From: Candidatus Aalborgicola lynettensis
Lineage (GTDB): Bacteria > Pseudomonadota > Gammaproteobacteria > Burkholderiales > Burkholderiaceae_C
Reading direction: 5' to 3'
DNA: 64,000 bases
Assembly: GCA_016719405.1 (NCBI GenBank)
Contig: JADJZE010000021.1
Location: 496,001-560,000, forward strand
How positions within the stretch are numbered: the first letter of the stretch is position 1; every line of letters starts with the position of its first letter. The notes beneath the pieces are model-generated. The model made no database searches. It had not been told where the DNA came from and saw only the letters and a program-made list of their open reading frames with translations. Below are positions 10,660 to 18,183 of this stretch, in pieces. A program made the translations under genes and the position numbers.

Positions 10660-11676
10660 TTACAGCTTGGCGGGGTTAAACCCGGTTTCTTTGTAGATGT
10701 TCTGGATCAGGTCTTTGCCAATACGCGACTCCATATCGGTATGGGTTTTCAGCACTGCCTTCTTCAACTCCAGTCGCTCTGCGGCGGTGGGGGTGTAGAC
10801 CTGTGTTTTGCCAGAGGCTTTTACAGCTTCGAGGGCCTTGTCGTTTTCCATCTTGGCGATCTGATTGGCGTAGCGCGTGGACTGGTCCATGGCATCGTCC
10901 AACTGCTTGCGGATGTCGGCAGGCAGCGCATCCCAGAATTTTTTATTGGTAATCACCGCATACCCCAGGTAGCCGTGCTCCGACAAGGTCAGGTGCTTTT
11001 GCACCTCGTGCATCTTCTGCGTGTACAGGTTGGAGATGGGGTTCTCCGTGCCATCCACCACACCGGTCTGCAGGGCCTGGTACACCTCGGAGAAGGCCAG
11101 CACCTGCGGCAAACTGCCCAGGGCGCGCATTTGTGACTCCAGCACCTTGGAGGACTGAATACGCATCTTCATACCCTTGAAGTCCGCCGGTGTTTTCAGC
11201 GGCTTGTTGGCCGAGAACGACTTGAACCCGTTGTCCCAGTAGGCCAATCCTTTGACCCCTTTGGAGTCGAGCTTGTCCAGCAGCATGCGGCCCACCGGGC
11301 CCTGGGTGACCTTGTGCAACTCGTCATAGTTGTCAAATATGTAAGGCAAATCGAACGCCTCGAATTCCTTCACCCCCAGCGGCCCAAACTTGGCCAGCGA
11401 AGGTGCCAGCATCTGCACGGCGCCAATTTGCAGGGCTTCCATTTCTTCCTTGTCTTTGTACAGCGTGCTGTTGGCGTACACCTCCACTTTGACCCGGCCT
11501 TTGGTCAACTCCTCGGCCTTCTTCTTGAAGTACTCCGCCGCGTGGCCCTTGGGCGTGTCATTGGCCACCACGTGGCTGAATTTGATGACGATGGGGGCCT
11601 GGGCCCACACCGGCACGGCAAACACGGCAGTGGCGGCTACAGCCAGCAGGCTGCGCAAAAAGTGGCGCTGGTTCAT
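10660..11676 (-). CDS. dctP: TRAP transporter periplasmic substrate-binding protein (DctP)
   Basis: The 338-residue protein has a signal peptide (cleaved after VPVWAQA) and the DctP fold: IVIKFSHVVANDTPKGHAA at the mature N-terminus, an EGTENP-like segment (DGTENPISN) and an Arg-containing ligand-binding region (MRIQSSKVLE). This type binds C4-dicarboxylates or related carboxylates. It is the first gene of the dctPQM transcript and diverges from the DctS-like kinase, suggesting regulation by that kinase/regulator pair. Confidence 0.93.
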   Translation of the reverse strand: MNQRHFLRSLLAVAATAVFAVPVWAQAPIVIKFSHVVANDTPKGHAAEYFKKKAEELTKGRVKVEVYANSTLYKDKEEMEALQIGAVQMLAPSLAKFGPLGVKEFEAFDLPYIFDNYDELHKVTQGPVGRMLLDKLDSKGVKGLAYWDNGFKSFSANKPLKTPADFKGMKMRIQSSKVLESQMRALGSLPQVLAFSEVYQALQTGVVDGTENPISNLYTQKMHEVQKHLTLSEHGYLGYAVITNKKFWDALPADIRKQLDDAMDQSTRYANQIAKMENDKALEAVKASGKTQVYTPTAAERLELKKAVLKTHTDMESRIGKDLIQNIYKETGFNPAKL

Positions 11677-11788
11677 GGTGTGTCTCCTATCGATTGAAAT
11701 GTGGGCCGATTATGGAAACGCAGTGCCCGCTGCGCTAGTTGTGGTTTTCCACATTTCGGCACATGCCCAGTGCGCCTAGACTGTCCCC

Positions 11789-13726
11789 ATGCCAGACCCC
11801 ATCCTGCCATCACCCGCCCCAGCAACCCCGCCCGTTCGCCACCGTGGCATCTGGGCCTGGCCGTTTGTGCTGGCACTGACCTTTGCTACCACCGTGGGCG
11901 CTTGGTTGCAGTGGTCCGACGAGCAGGAGCACGAGGAAGAACGCCGCACCCTGATTGCCGATGTGCTGACGCTGGAAAACCGCATCAGCGACTGGCTGGC
12001 CGGTGAAGAAGCGGCGCTGACCGCGTTGGCCCAGCGCTTGCCCTTACGGCTAGACGACGCAACCCTGCTGCGCGAACCGGCGGTGGTGGAAGGCTTGCGC
12101 CGGATGTGGATCAGCGTCACCGTGATCGACCCCGACAACCGTTTGCGGGCCCATGTGCCACCTCAATCACCGCAGCCGCCCACGCTGGCACCGGGCAGCG
12201 GCGTAGACGATGGCAATGTATCTGCCCACCTGTCCACGCCCACGGCGGGCGGCGGGCGCCTGATTGCCCGCTTCGCACCCACCGCCCTGCTGCGCCAGAC
12301 GGTGCCCTGGTGGCTATCGCGCAAATACGATGTGCGCCTGGTGGACGAAGACGATCAACGCATCGCCTCCACCGGCGACCCGCTACCCCGCCGGGGGCGA
12401 CAGAGCTACCGCGTGAGCCTGGAGCCCCGCATGGGCAACGCCTTTTTGGAACTGACCACGCGCGAGGTGCGCAAACCCTGGTGGCGCACCCTGCCCATGG
12501 CGCTGATGGCGGCCTTCTTGCTGCTCAGCGCGGCCACGTCCTGGGCCCTGCGCCGCCAAATGCGCGAGGTGGCCAGCGCCGAAGACCGCTGGCGCACCGA
12601 AGCCGCATGGCGACGTGCAATCGAAAATTCCCTCACCGTAGGCTTGCGTGGGCGCGACACCGAAGGGCGGCTGGTGCACGTCAACCGTGCCTTTTGTGAC
12701 CTGGTAGGCCTGCCGCCTGCGCAACTTTTGGGCCAGTTGCCGCCCATGCCCTACTGGTTGCCCGACACCCTGGAAGACCACATGCAACGCCACCTGCGCA
12801 CCCTGGCTGGCGAAGCCCCGCGCGAAGGCTACGAGGCGCGCTGGCGCCACAGCAATGGCACCACCCTGGATGTGATGGTGTTTGAAGCCCCGCTCATCGA
12901 CGCCGCCGGGCAACATATTGGCTGGATGGGCTCCATCGTGGACATCACCGAGCGCAAACGCTCGGAAGAACGCGAACGCCGCCAGCTCGAAACCCTGGGC
13001 AACCATGCCCGCCTGACCACGCTGGGCGAGGTGGCCTCGGCCCTGGCCCACCAGCTCAACCAGCCCTTGGCTGCCGTGGCCGGTTACAACGCCGGTGTGC
13101 TGCGCTCGCTGGAGCGCAGTGGCTTTGCCGATGCCGTGGTGCTGGACGCCGTGCGGCGCATGGGCGAGCAGGTGGCGGAGGCCGGTCACATCGTGCAACG
13201 CATACGCGGCTTTTTGACACGCCGCACGCCCCAGCGTGAGGCGTGCCAACTCAATGGCATTGTCTTGCGCGCACTGGGCTTGCTGCAGCGCGATTTGGCA
13301 CGCCGCCACATCCGTGTAGTCACCGATTTTGCCGACACCCTACCCAATGTGCTGGCTGATCCGATTTTGGTGGAGCAAGTGCTCATCAACCTGGTACGCA
13401 ATGCCGCAGACGCCTTGGGGGACACCCCATCCAGCGCCTTGGCCGCCTCCAGCGCGCCCACCATCCGCATCACCGTCAGCCAAGCCGGGACGCAGGGTGT
13501 ACGCGTAGCGGTGGACGACAACGGTTGCGGCCTGGGCGGGCGCAGCGTGGAAGAATTAACCGCGCCGTTTCACTCCACCAAAGCCGACGGCATGGGCATG
13601 GGCCTGGCCATTTGCCGCTCCGTGATCGAGGCGCACCACGGCACACTGGAGGCCGGAAACAGTGACCTGGGCGGCGCCCGCCTGTCATTTACCCTGCCCG
13701 TGGACCCGCCGCAACCCGCCCCATGA
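11789..13726 (+). CDS. Sensor histidine kinase, DctS/DctB-like, probable regulator of the TRAP operon
   Basis: The 645-residue protein has membrane helices at about 22-41 and 234-252 enclosing a periplasmic sensor domain, then a PAS domain (about 270-390). A HisKA segment follows with the phospho-accepting His at 421 (ALAHQLNQPLAAV), then an HATPase domain with N-box LINLVRNAADAL, DDNGCGL and GMGMGLAICRS. This is the layout of DctS/FixL-type kinases. It diverges from dctP across a 112-base gap and ends 7 bases before the cognate regulator. The ligand, probably the transported carboxylate, is inferred. Confidence 0.9.
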   Translation: MPDPILPSPAPATPPVRHRGIWAWPFVLALTFATTVGAWLQWSDEQEHEEERRTLIADVLTLENRISDWLAGEEAALTALAQRLPLRLDDATLLREPAVVEGLRRMWISVTVIDPDNRLRAHVPPQSPQPPTLAPGSGVDDGNVSAHLSTPTAGGGRLIARFAPTALLRQTVPWWLSRKYDVRLVDEDDQRIASTGDPLPRRGRQSYRVSLEPRMGNAFLELTTREVRKPWWRTLPMALMAAFLLLSAATSWALRRQMREVASAEDRWRTEAAWRRAIENSLTVGLRGRDTEGRLVHVNRAFCDLVGLPPAQLLGQLPPMPYWLPDTLEDHMQRHLRTLAGEAPREGYEARWRHSNGTTLDVMVFEAPLIDAAGQHIGWMGSIVDITERKRSEERERRQLETLGNHARLTTLGEVASALAHQLNQPLAAVAGYNAGVLRSLERSGFADAVVLDAVRRMGEQVAEAGHIVQRIRGFLTRRTPQREACQLNGIVLRALGLLQRDLARRHIRVVTDFADTLPNVLADPILVEQVLINLVRNAADALGDTPSSALAASSAPTIRITVSQAGTQGVRVAVDDNGCGLGGRSVEELTAPFHSTKADGMGMGLAICRSVIEAHHGTLEAGNSDLGGARLSFTLPVDPPQPAP

Positions 13727-13733
13727 CCACCAT

Positions 13734-14360
13734 ATGAGCACCACCCAAACTGCACCCGAAACCGAGCCCTCCGTGCACCTGGTCGATGACGAAGCCCCGG
13801 TGCGCGACGCACTGGCATTTTTAATGCGATCCCACGGCCTACCCGTGCACGCCTACGCCAGCGGACCCGAGTTGCTGGAGCGCCTGGACGCGGCGCCCCT
13901 GCGCGGCTGCATCGTGCTGGATGTGCGCATGGAGCCGCTGTCGGGCCTGCAGGTGCACGATGCGCTGCGCGCTCGCAAAGTGGCATTGCCGGTGCTGTTT
14001 TTGTCTGGCCACGGTGACATTGCCATGGCCGTGGACGCACTGCAAAAAGGCGCCTTTGACTTCATCGAAAAACCCTTCAGCGGCGACGCCCTGGTGCAGC
14101 GTGTGCAGCGCGCACTGGCACTGGAAGCCGCCCACCACCAGCAACGCAGCACGCAAGGCGACACCAGCGCACGCCTGCATAGCCTGACCGAGCGAGAACT
14201 AGCCGTCATGCACCTGGTAGCGGCTGGCAAACTCAACAAGGTGATTGCCGACGAGTTGTGTGTGTCCGTGCGCACGGTGGAAGTGCACCGCGCACGGGTG
14301 TTTGCCAAGCTGGGGGTGCGGTCGTCGGCAGAGGTGGCAACCTTGTTGGCGCGGATGTAA
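13734..14360 (+). CDS. LuxR-type response regulator, DctR/FixJ-like
   Basis: The 208-residue protein has a receiver domain with phospho-accepting Asp at 63 (IVLDVRMEPLSGL), acidic pair VDDE at 18-20 and the FIEKPF lysine. A C-terminal LuxR helix-turn-helix follows (LTERELAVMHLVAAGKLNKVIADEL). The FixJ-type IEKPF and GHGDIAMAVDA signatures fit its partner kinase. It follows the kinase by 7 bases. Predicted to activate dctPQM, inferred from gene position. Confidence 0.92.
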   Translation: MSTTQTAPETEPSVHLVDDEAPVRDALAFLMRSHGLPVHAYASGPELLERLDAAPLRGCIVLDVRMEPLSGLQVHDALRARKVALPVLFLSGHGDIAMAVDALQKGAFDFIEKPFSGDALVQRVQRALALEAAHHQQRSTQGDTSARLHSLTERELAVMHLVAAGKLNKVIADELCVSVRTVEVHRARVFAKLGVRSSAEVATLLARM

Positions 14361-14382
14361 GCAGCGCCACGTTTGCAGCGCT

Positions 14383-14542
14383 CAGACCATGCACGTGACA
14401 TCGGCGATGCAAACACTTGCTTGGCGCCAAATTTTTGAGTCAAGCGCTTTGCGAGATCGGCGGCGAGGTTTTCATTCTTGGCCGTTTCAGTGGGGATGCC
14501 GCCTGATGCATAGCAAACGGTCACCCCAAGAGATAATTTCAA
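14383..14542 (-). pseudogene. Possible gene remnant next to the integron tail
   Basis: A minus-strand frame from a TTG at 14542 reads as plausible protein for about 50 residues (KLSLGVTVCYASGGIP, later AADLAKRLTQKFG), then loses protein-like character as it runs into the antisense of the response regulator. I do not recognise the family. The stretch 14361-14651 holds no other supportable gene; a short hydrophobic frame (containing SGWFFLVVVGLLYSA) upstream of it lacks an ATG. It may be a decayed distal cassette. Confidence 0.25.
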
Positions 14543-14651
14543 AGGCGGAATAGAGCAAGCCCACGACGACTAGGAAAAACCAGCCACTTGCCCGGTTGGC
14601 ACCACAATGACGGTCGGTAAGGCAACGAAAAACATCCGCTACGTTGACCGC

Positions 14652-14714
14652 CGCCAACGTAGAGTTCAGCGGTGCGCGGTGCCTGCGCGCGTCCGTTGGA
14701 ACGGCAAGTTGGAC
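14652..14714 (-). other. attC site of cassette 5 (63 bp)
   Basis: Read on the minus strand: R'' GTCCAAC, 5-base spacer, L'' starting GTTCCAACGG, loop, L' ending CCGCTGAAC, 5-base spacer, then R' GTTGGCG. L'' and L' pair with one bulge. The antitoxin frame runs into it and takes its last residues from it. Confidence 0.75.
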
Positions 14715-14938
14715 GAAGCCGTCGACTCAAGACGTTCGGCCAGCCAAACCTTGATGACAGACTGCCTTGTAACCCCCAGTTTGCTAGCTTCGCGATCTAG
14801 CGAGTCAATCATCCACGTTGGAAAATCGACATTCACCCGCTTCTGCTCTTGCAGCACGCGCTTGGCTTTGGACAAGTCCAAAGAAGCCGTGATGTCGACA
14901 CCCTCATCAAACTGTTGCTCGAACTTTTTAGCTTTCAT
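14666..14938 (-). CDS. brnA: BrnA-type antitoxin, cassette 5
   Basis: This 90-residue protein has an acidic N-terminus followed by a ribbon-helix-helix DNA-binding segment (VNVDFPTWMIDSLDREASKLG, read in parts, then VTRQSVIKVWLAERL). It should neutralise the BrnT-like toxin encoded just upstream, with which it overlaps by 11 bases, and bind the module's promoter. The last 15 or so residues (SNLPFQRTRAGTAHR) are translated attC sequence rather than native protein. Confidence 0.75.
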   Translation of the reverse strand: MKAKKFEQQFDEGVDITASLDLSKAKRVLQEQKRVNVDFPTWMIDSLDREASKLGVTRQSVIKVWLAERLESTASSNLPFQRTRAGTAHR

Positions 14939-15156
14939 AAAGTGCCACCTCTTCTGCGCGTGCGCGTCGCACGGATATCAATCGGACATTGCCCCCTCGG
15001 TAGGTAATGACGGCCGACCAATGCTTCCCATCAATTAACCCAATCACCAGATACCGCGGCTCATCATCCGTTTTTGCCGGAATCTCCAGCAACATCGGGT
15101 CGCTCCAGAGACCCTGCGCTTCGACAAAATCGATGCCGTGTTTTGTGCGATTGGAC
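14928..15156 (-). pseudogene. brnT: BrnT-type toxin, 5'-truncated at the attC boundary, cassette 5
   Basis: The frame reads SNRTKHGIDFVEAQ and ends with GGNVRLISVRRARAEEV, clear BrnT ribonuclease features, but the usual first dozen residues (a MxFEWDxxK-like start) are missing. The homology begins exactly after the G that ends the preceding attC (15156). The open frame continues upstream through the attC and could start at an in-frame GTG at 15173. Whether the product is active is unclear. It overlaps its antitoxin by 11 bases. Confidence 0.65.
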
Positions 15157-15211
15157 TCGCCGCTCAGCGGCACCCAGCTGCTGCGCGTCCGCGACGAGCA
15201 ACCTGTTAGCC
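15150..15211 (-). other. attC site of cassette 4 (about 62 bp, R' degenerate)
   Basis: Minus strand: R'' GGCTAAC, spacer AGGTT, L'' GCTC, loop, L' GAGC, spacer GGCGA, then G followed by the truncated brnT instead of a normal TTRRRY. R'' is the exact reverse complement of the start of cassette 4 (GTTAGCC at 15706-15712). The left arm is nearly identical to that of the cassette 3 attC. Confidence 0.7.
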
Positions 15212-15463
15212 CGCTTCGCCTGAAACAAGCGGAAATGCCGATGGATTCCGAATGGACTGCACTGATAAATCGACGTCCAACCTCGGCCAATAGAGATGGT
15301 CAGGGGTCGGCCACTGAACTTCCGAAATTTGCTCGATCGTCCCCTTTCGAAACCATGGGAATTGATCAAAAGGCACGAGCAGTTCCTCGTCTGCAAGTAG
15401 AAGCCAAAAACCATGCTTAGAAACATGGGTCACTTCAACCGCCAAAGTGGTGGTTCCAGGCAT
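15206..15463 (-). CDS. DUF2442-type protein, cassette 4
   Basis: The 85-residue protein fits the DUF2442 group: a VTHVSKHGFWLLLADEELLVPFDQFPWF core and a WPRLDVDLSVQSI end. These small proteins often sit beside DUF4160 proteins in mobile or TA-like pairs, where a regulatory or antitoxin-like role is suspected but not established. It overlaps the DUF4160 gene by 29 bases. Its stop codon TAA is part of the R'' box of the attC, a common feature of cassette genes. Confidence 0.75.
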   Translation of the reverse strand: MPGTTTLAVEVTHVSKHGFWLLLADEELLVPFDQFPWFRKGTIEQISEVQWPTPDHLYWPRLDVDLSVQSIRNPSAFPLVSGEAG

Positions 15464-15674
15464 CTTGGATCTCCTTCAAGTGGGCGGTAACAACTGCTTG
15501 CGCTTGCCGAAGTTGCGTAGCAGAAAGACCAGTATGGTTGGCAAGAACCACCTGTGGCGTAAGCCAGAACTTCGCTTCGCCGTCCGCGTGCGCGACATGC
15601 ACATGAATGCGTGTCTCCTCACGTGAAAAAAAGAAAAGACGAAATTGTCCGTCACGAACAATGGTAGGTGCCAT
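15435..15674 (-). CDS. DUF4160 protein, cassette 4
   Basis: This 79-residue protein matches the DUF4160 pattern: APTIVRDGQFRLFFFSREE, then HIHVHVAHADGEAKFWL-like, and a C-terminal LKEIQDAWNHHFGG helix. The family is found with DUF2442 partners in candidate TA modules; its biochemical activity is unknown. It starts 38 bases inside its cassette, whose left boundary is the TTAGCC at 15706-15711. Confidence 0.78.
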   Translation of the reverse strand: MAPTIVRDGQFRLFFFSREETRIHVHVAHADGEAKFWLTPQVVLANHTGLSATQLRQAQAVVTAHLKEIQDAWNHHFGG

Positions 15675-15705
15675 ACCAGTACTGTACCCAACTTATCTTC
15701 TGGCG

Positions 15706-15792
15706 GGCTAACGTCGAAGGCAACCGGACCGCAACTCATGCGGCGAAGCCGCCTCCTGCAGTTGTGGGTCCGTGACGAGCAACCCGTTAGCC
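15706..15792 (-). other. attC site of cassette 3 (87 bp)
   Basis: Minus strand: R'' GGCTAAC and R' GTTAGCC are perfect complements at the two ends. Inside lie paired blocks GGACC/GGTCC, CAACT/AGTTG and a terminal hairpin GCGGCTTCGCCGC. The R'' box equals the reverse complement of the cassette 3 start (GT from the 5' exon plus TAGCC after the intron). Confidence 0.85.
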
Positions 15793-16053
15793 GATGAGCT
15801 TGTCATATTCGCCATGAGTGCCGACCCAAAACCAATGTACGCCGCCTGGCACGGGGAGGCCAAGCGCGCGGTAGTAGAGACCGACTCGGACGCTATGAAA
15901 TCGACCATTTGCAACAGTCTTCAAATGCAACGACGGATGACTTGGATCGGCCTTGATCTGCGCGAAATTTCGGTGCGCTACGGCCTGAATTTCGGCGGGC
16001 AATGCGTCGAGGCACTGCCAAAACCGCTTTGATGCGGTGTGCGTCAAACTCAA
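15787..16053 (-). CDS. RelE/ParE-like toxin, cassette 3
   Basis: The 88-residue protein has the compact RelE/HigB-like layout: SLTHTASKRFWQCLDALP, then QIKADPSHPSLHLKTV, RFHSVRVGLYYRALG and a final WFWVGTHGEYDKLIG. It probably acts as a translation-linked mRNA interferase or gyrase-type toxin; the sequence does not say which. It overlaps the antitoxin stop by four bases (ATGA). Its own stop TAA lies inside the attC R'' box. Confidence 0.8.
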   Translation of the reverse strand: MSLTHTASKRFWQCLDALPAEIQAVAHRNFAQIKADPSHPSLHLKTVANGRFHSVRVGLYYRALGLPVPGGVHWFWVGTHGEYDKLIG

Positions 16054-16250
16054 AGTTGCCTCGCCGAACCTGCTGAATAGTCGGCGAGCGCCTCGGCCGC
16101 CAACTGGTCGAGCTTGCCAGAGGCTGCATCCTGCTCGATTTGTCTATCCCACGCGTTGCCATCAAATTCAGCGAACCACCGCCTGAATTCAGCCAACTCC
16201 ACAGGGGGTAACGATTCCACAGCACTCTCAATTGACTTCACGCTTCCCAT
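16050..16250 (-). CDS. Antitoxin partner of the cassette 3 RelE/ParE-like toxin
   Basis: The 66-residue acidic protein (SVKSIESAVESLPPVELAEFRRW at the start, AAEALADYSAG near the end) is of the small antitoxin type commonly placed before RelE/ParE toxins. I chose the ATG at 16250 because AGGAG lies 7 bases upstream. It is coupled to the toxin by ATGA. The cassette begins about 70 bases upstream at the intron/attC boundary. Confidence 0.78.
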   Translation of the reverse strand: MGSVKSIESAVESLPPVELAEFRRWFAEFDGNAWDRQIEQDAASGKLDQLAAEALADYSAGSARQL

Positions 16251-16323
16251 GTTTTCGCTCCTTTTGCGCCGCAATTCCCGAAGTATGCAGCAAGTCAACG
16301 GCCGCCCGCTTTCTTGTCGGCTA

Positions 16324-17322
16324 ATCGGGATAGGAAGAAGCCTCACGGCCCCTCCCTCCCACACCACCGGACATACGGGTCACGTATCCGGCGGTTCCTT
16401 GACACGTCGTTGATCTCATGTTGCCTTGGCCGGTGCCAGTTCGGGCAACCCCATTTGACGAAACAACTTTGCGGGCAGTGCCAGACTCAGTGCTGGCGTT
16501 TTGCTCAGGCGCCATGGCCCATGCGCGCTTTTGCTTGTGTTCCAAGCCTCGCGCACAGTGACCCGCGTTTCCTTAACTCGCGGTATCCCGCGCTGCCCCA
16601 TTGTTTCCATGCGTAGCATCGTAACCGCCGTCGCACCCATTTGTCGATTTCGCGCAGAGGACTCAACACTTCGGCTATTCCGAAGTAGGCTTTCCACCCC
16701 GTGAGGGCAGTCTTTAACTCATGCACGATGTCAACCAAACGGTGACCTCGTGTGCGACGGGTCAGCTCTCTGATGGTGTCCTTGAGTTTGTCGATGGCCT
16801 TGTCGGCCACCTTGATCCTGGCACCCCGTTTGCTGACGGTGAAGCCCAGAAACTTGCGGTTTGCAGGCCTGTCTACGGCGCTTTTATCAGACGGTCGTGA
16901 TTGACGCGGTCGAAGAACGCCTCCAGGTCAATGTCCACCACCCAGCCGTATCCTTGTCGGATCGTGGCTTGGGCGTGGTGCATTGCTTGGTGAGCATTGC
17001 GTCCTGGCCGAAAGCCGTAGCTGTTGGGGTGAAAGTGCGGCTCCCATTGTTGCTGCACCACTTGGGCTACAGTTTGTTGGATGAACCGATCCACCACAGT
17101 GGGGATTCCGAGGAGTCGTTTTATTCCGTCTGGTTTGGGGATTTCCACGCGCTTGACTGGCTTGGGCTGGTAAGTGCCTGCCACCAGTTGCGCGCGTATG
17201 CTGGGCCAGTTCGCTTTGAGGTGGCTCCCGAGTTCATCGACAGTCATGCCGTCTAGCCTTCGGCTCTACAAGCCTGGCACCGGGACTTCCACCCGGCTGG
17301 ATTCGTGCCATGCACGGCACAC
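16324..17322 (-). mobile_element. Group IIC intron inserted in an attC site, internally deleted
   Basis: Minus strand, 5' end GTGTGCC at 17322 and 3' end CTATCCCGAT at 16324. Near the 3' end a domain V-like hairpin (GAACCGCCGGATACG ... CGTATGTCCGGTGGT) and domain VI are visible. The 5' leader carries the GGGTGGAAGTCCC stem common in these introns. At 999 bases it is about half the usual length. Joining the exons gives GT+TAGCC, a perfect R' box, so it entered an attC as IIC-attC introns do. It is unlikely to move without a working maturase. Confidence 0.85.
16416..17247 (-). pseudogene. Group II intron reverse transcriptase/maturase, broken
   Basis: Three pieces in different frames are recognisable. 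The first (17247-16873) is the RT N-terminal half: PKPDGIKRLLGIPTVVDRF, SYGFRPGRNAHQA and FFDRVNHDRL. The second (about 16855-16550) is the thumb/maturase part (KFLGFTV, then TALTGWKAYFGIAEV). The third ends at 16416 with REAWNTSKSAHGPWRLSKTP. The segment that would hold the catalytic YADD box is deleted between the first two. The 5' end is also cut, since a stop lies seven codons upstream of MTVDEL. Confidence 0.88.
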
Positions 17323-17381
17323 ACGTCGAAGTCAAGCCGCGACGCGCTTGCGCGTTGTCGCTTTTGGACGACCAGTTAAAT
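17323..17381 (-). other. attC site of cassette 2, split by the intron
   Basis: R'' ATTTAAC (17381-17375) starts the site. An internal hairpin GCGAC...GTCGC follows, then TTCGAC and GT at 17324-17323. The remaining TAGCC of R' lies beyond the intron at 16323-16319, giving 64 bp when rejoined. R'' is the exact reverse complement of the cassette 2 start (GTTAAAT at 17906-17912). Confidence 0.82.
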
Positions 17382-17631
17382 TTCGCTCCACTTCCATGCG
17401 AAGTGCAGCATTGATCCGCGACTGATAGCCAGCCCCTTTCGACTTGAAGAACTCCAAAATGTCCGCATCCAAACGAACAGAGGTGAGTACTTTCGTGGGG
17501 GTGGCTTGCGGCCCGCGTCCACGCTTCAGCACTGGCGCACCTAGCATGTCCTCAGTCCATGCGGGATTGTCTGGGTCGTCGACCTTAGCCGAGGTTTTCT
17601 TTGGCAACTTGGCGGTAGTAGCGAGCTTCAT
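17332..17631 (-). CDS. brnA: BrnA-type antitoxin, cassette 2
   Basis: The 99-residue protein has the BrnA layout: an acidic, flexible N-terminal half (DDPDNPAWTEDML) and a ribbon-helix-helix segment (VLTSVRLDADILEFFKSKG, then YQSRINAALRMEVERNL). It represses its own module and blocks BrnT. Its last 16 residues, NLTGR through RKRVAA, come from the attC and resemble the tail of the unrelated cassette 1 antitoxin. It overlaps brnT by 47 bases. Confidence 0.88.
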   Translation of the reverse strand: MKLATTAKLPKKTSAKVDDPDNPAWTEDMLGAPVLKRGRGPQATPTKVLTSVRLDADILEFFKSKGAGYQSRINAALRMEVERNLTGRPKATTRKRVAA

Positions 17632-17866
17632 GTTTTTCTGCCTTTCTCAGCGATATCACGTGAGGCCCTTTGGGGCGTTCGGTGTAAACCATCACAACCA
17701 CATCAGCATCCAGAAGACCGAAGCAAACCAAGCGCTCTTCGCCGTAGTCTTGCCGTTTGTCCTCGCGGGTCACCGTGAAGTGGTCCCAGATTGCATCGCA
17801 TCCAACGAAGTCAAGCCCGTGATTCTTGATGTTCAGCTTGCGCTTTGATTCGTCCCATGTGAGCAT
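17585..17866 (-). CDS. brnT: BrnT-type ribonuclease toxin, cassette 2
   Basis: A 93-residue protein with full BrnT features: MLTWDESKRKLNIKNHGLDFV at the start (in parts), the acidic DHFTVTREDKRQDYGEERLV region and the basic C-terminal HVISLRKAEKHEARYY. BrnT is a RelE-fold ribonuclease. The start lies about 40 bases inside the cassette, whose boundary is the GTTAAAT box at 17906-17912. Confidence 0.9.
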   Translation of the reverse strand: MLTWDESKRKLNIKNHGLDFVGCDAIWDHFTVTREDKRQDYGEERLVCFGLLDADVVVMVYTERPKGPHVISLRKAEKHEARYYRQVAKENLG

Positions 17867-17905
17867 ATTTAATTGTATCTACAAAATACTTGTGCGCTAG
17901 GTGAA

Positions 17906-17969
17906 ATTTAACGTCTAAGCTACGCGGCGACACGCTTGCGCGGTGTCCGACCTGAGCGACCTGTTAAAC
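17906..17969 (-). other. attC site of cassette 1 (64 bp)
   Basis: Minus strand: R'' GTTTAAC (17969-17963), spacer AGGTC, L'' GCT, an internal hairpin GACAC...GTGTC, L' AGC, spacer TTAGAC, R' GTTAAAT (17912-17906). R'' is the exact reverse complement of the start of cassette 1 (GTTAAAC at 18447-18453). Confidence 0.85.
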
Positions 17970-18183
17970 CCTGCGTTTCTTGCGCAAAGGCCAACATGCT
18001 TGCCAGGGCTTTGTTGACTGCTTCCGAGGTGGGGAAAGCCTTTTGGATTTCAGGCTGCAACACCACGACGTTGCTGCCCTGCATAAAATGTTTCAGGTAC
18101 TTGCCCCGTACGCCCCTGCCTAGTTCATCGCGCTTCAATTCGGGAATGTCTTGATCAGCCATTTTCGTAGATGCCTTTTTCAT
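17920..18183 (-). CDS. Antitoxin partner of BrnT, cassette 1
   Basis: The 87-residue protein starts with a charged segment (DIPELKRDELGRGVRGKYLK) and has a helix-rich middle (NVVVLQPEIQKAFPTSEAVNKAL, in parts). It is an antitoxin type commonly found after BrnT-like toxins rather than classical BrnA. Its last residues, GLTGRSGRTPRKRVAA, are attC-encoded and similar to the cassette 2 tail. It overlaps brnT by 29 bases; an in-frame ATG at 18162 is an alternative start. Confidence 0.75.
   Translation of the reverse strand: MKKASTKMADQDIPELKRDELGRGVRGKYLKHFMQGSNVVVLQPEIQKAFPTSEAVNKALASMLAFAQETQGLTGRSGRTPRKRVAA

Noticed and set aside
14343..14352. A gttggcg box at the end of the response regulator that could pair with the last attC R' as a sixth cassette
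   Set aside because: It lies in well-conserved LuxR-domain codons and no palindromic attC structure follows. A 7-base match is expected by chance.
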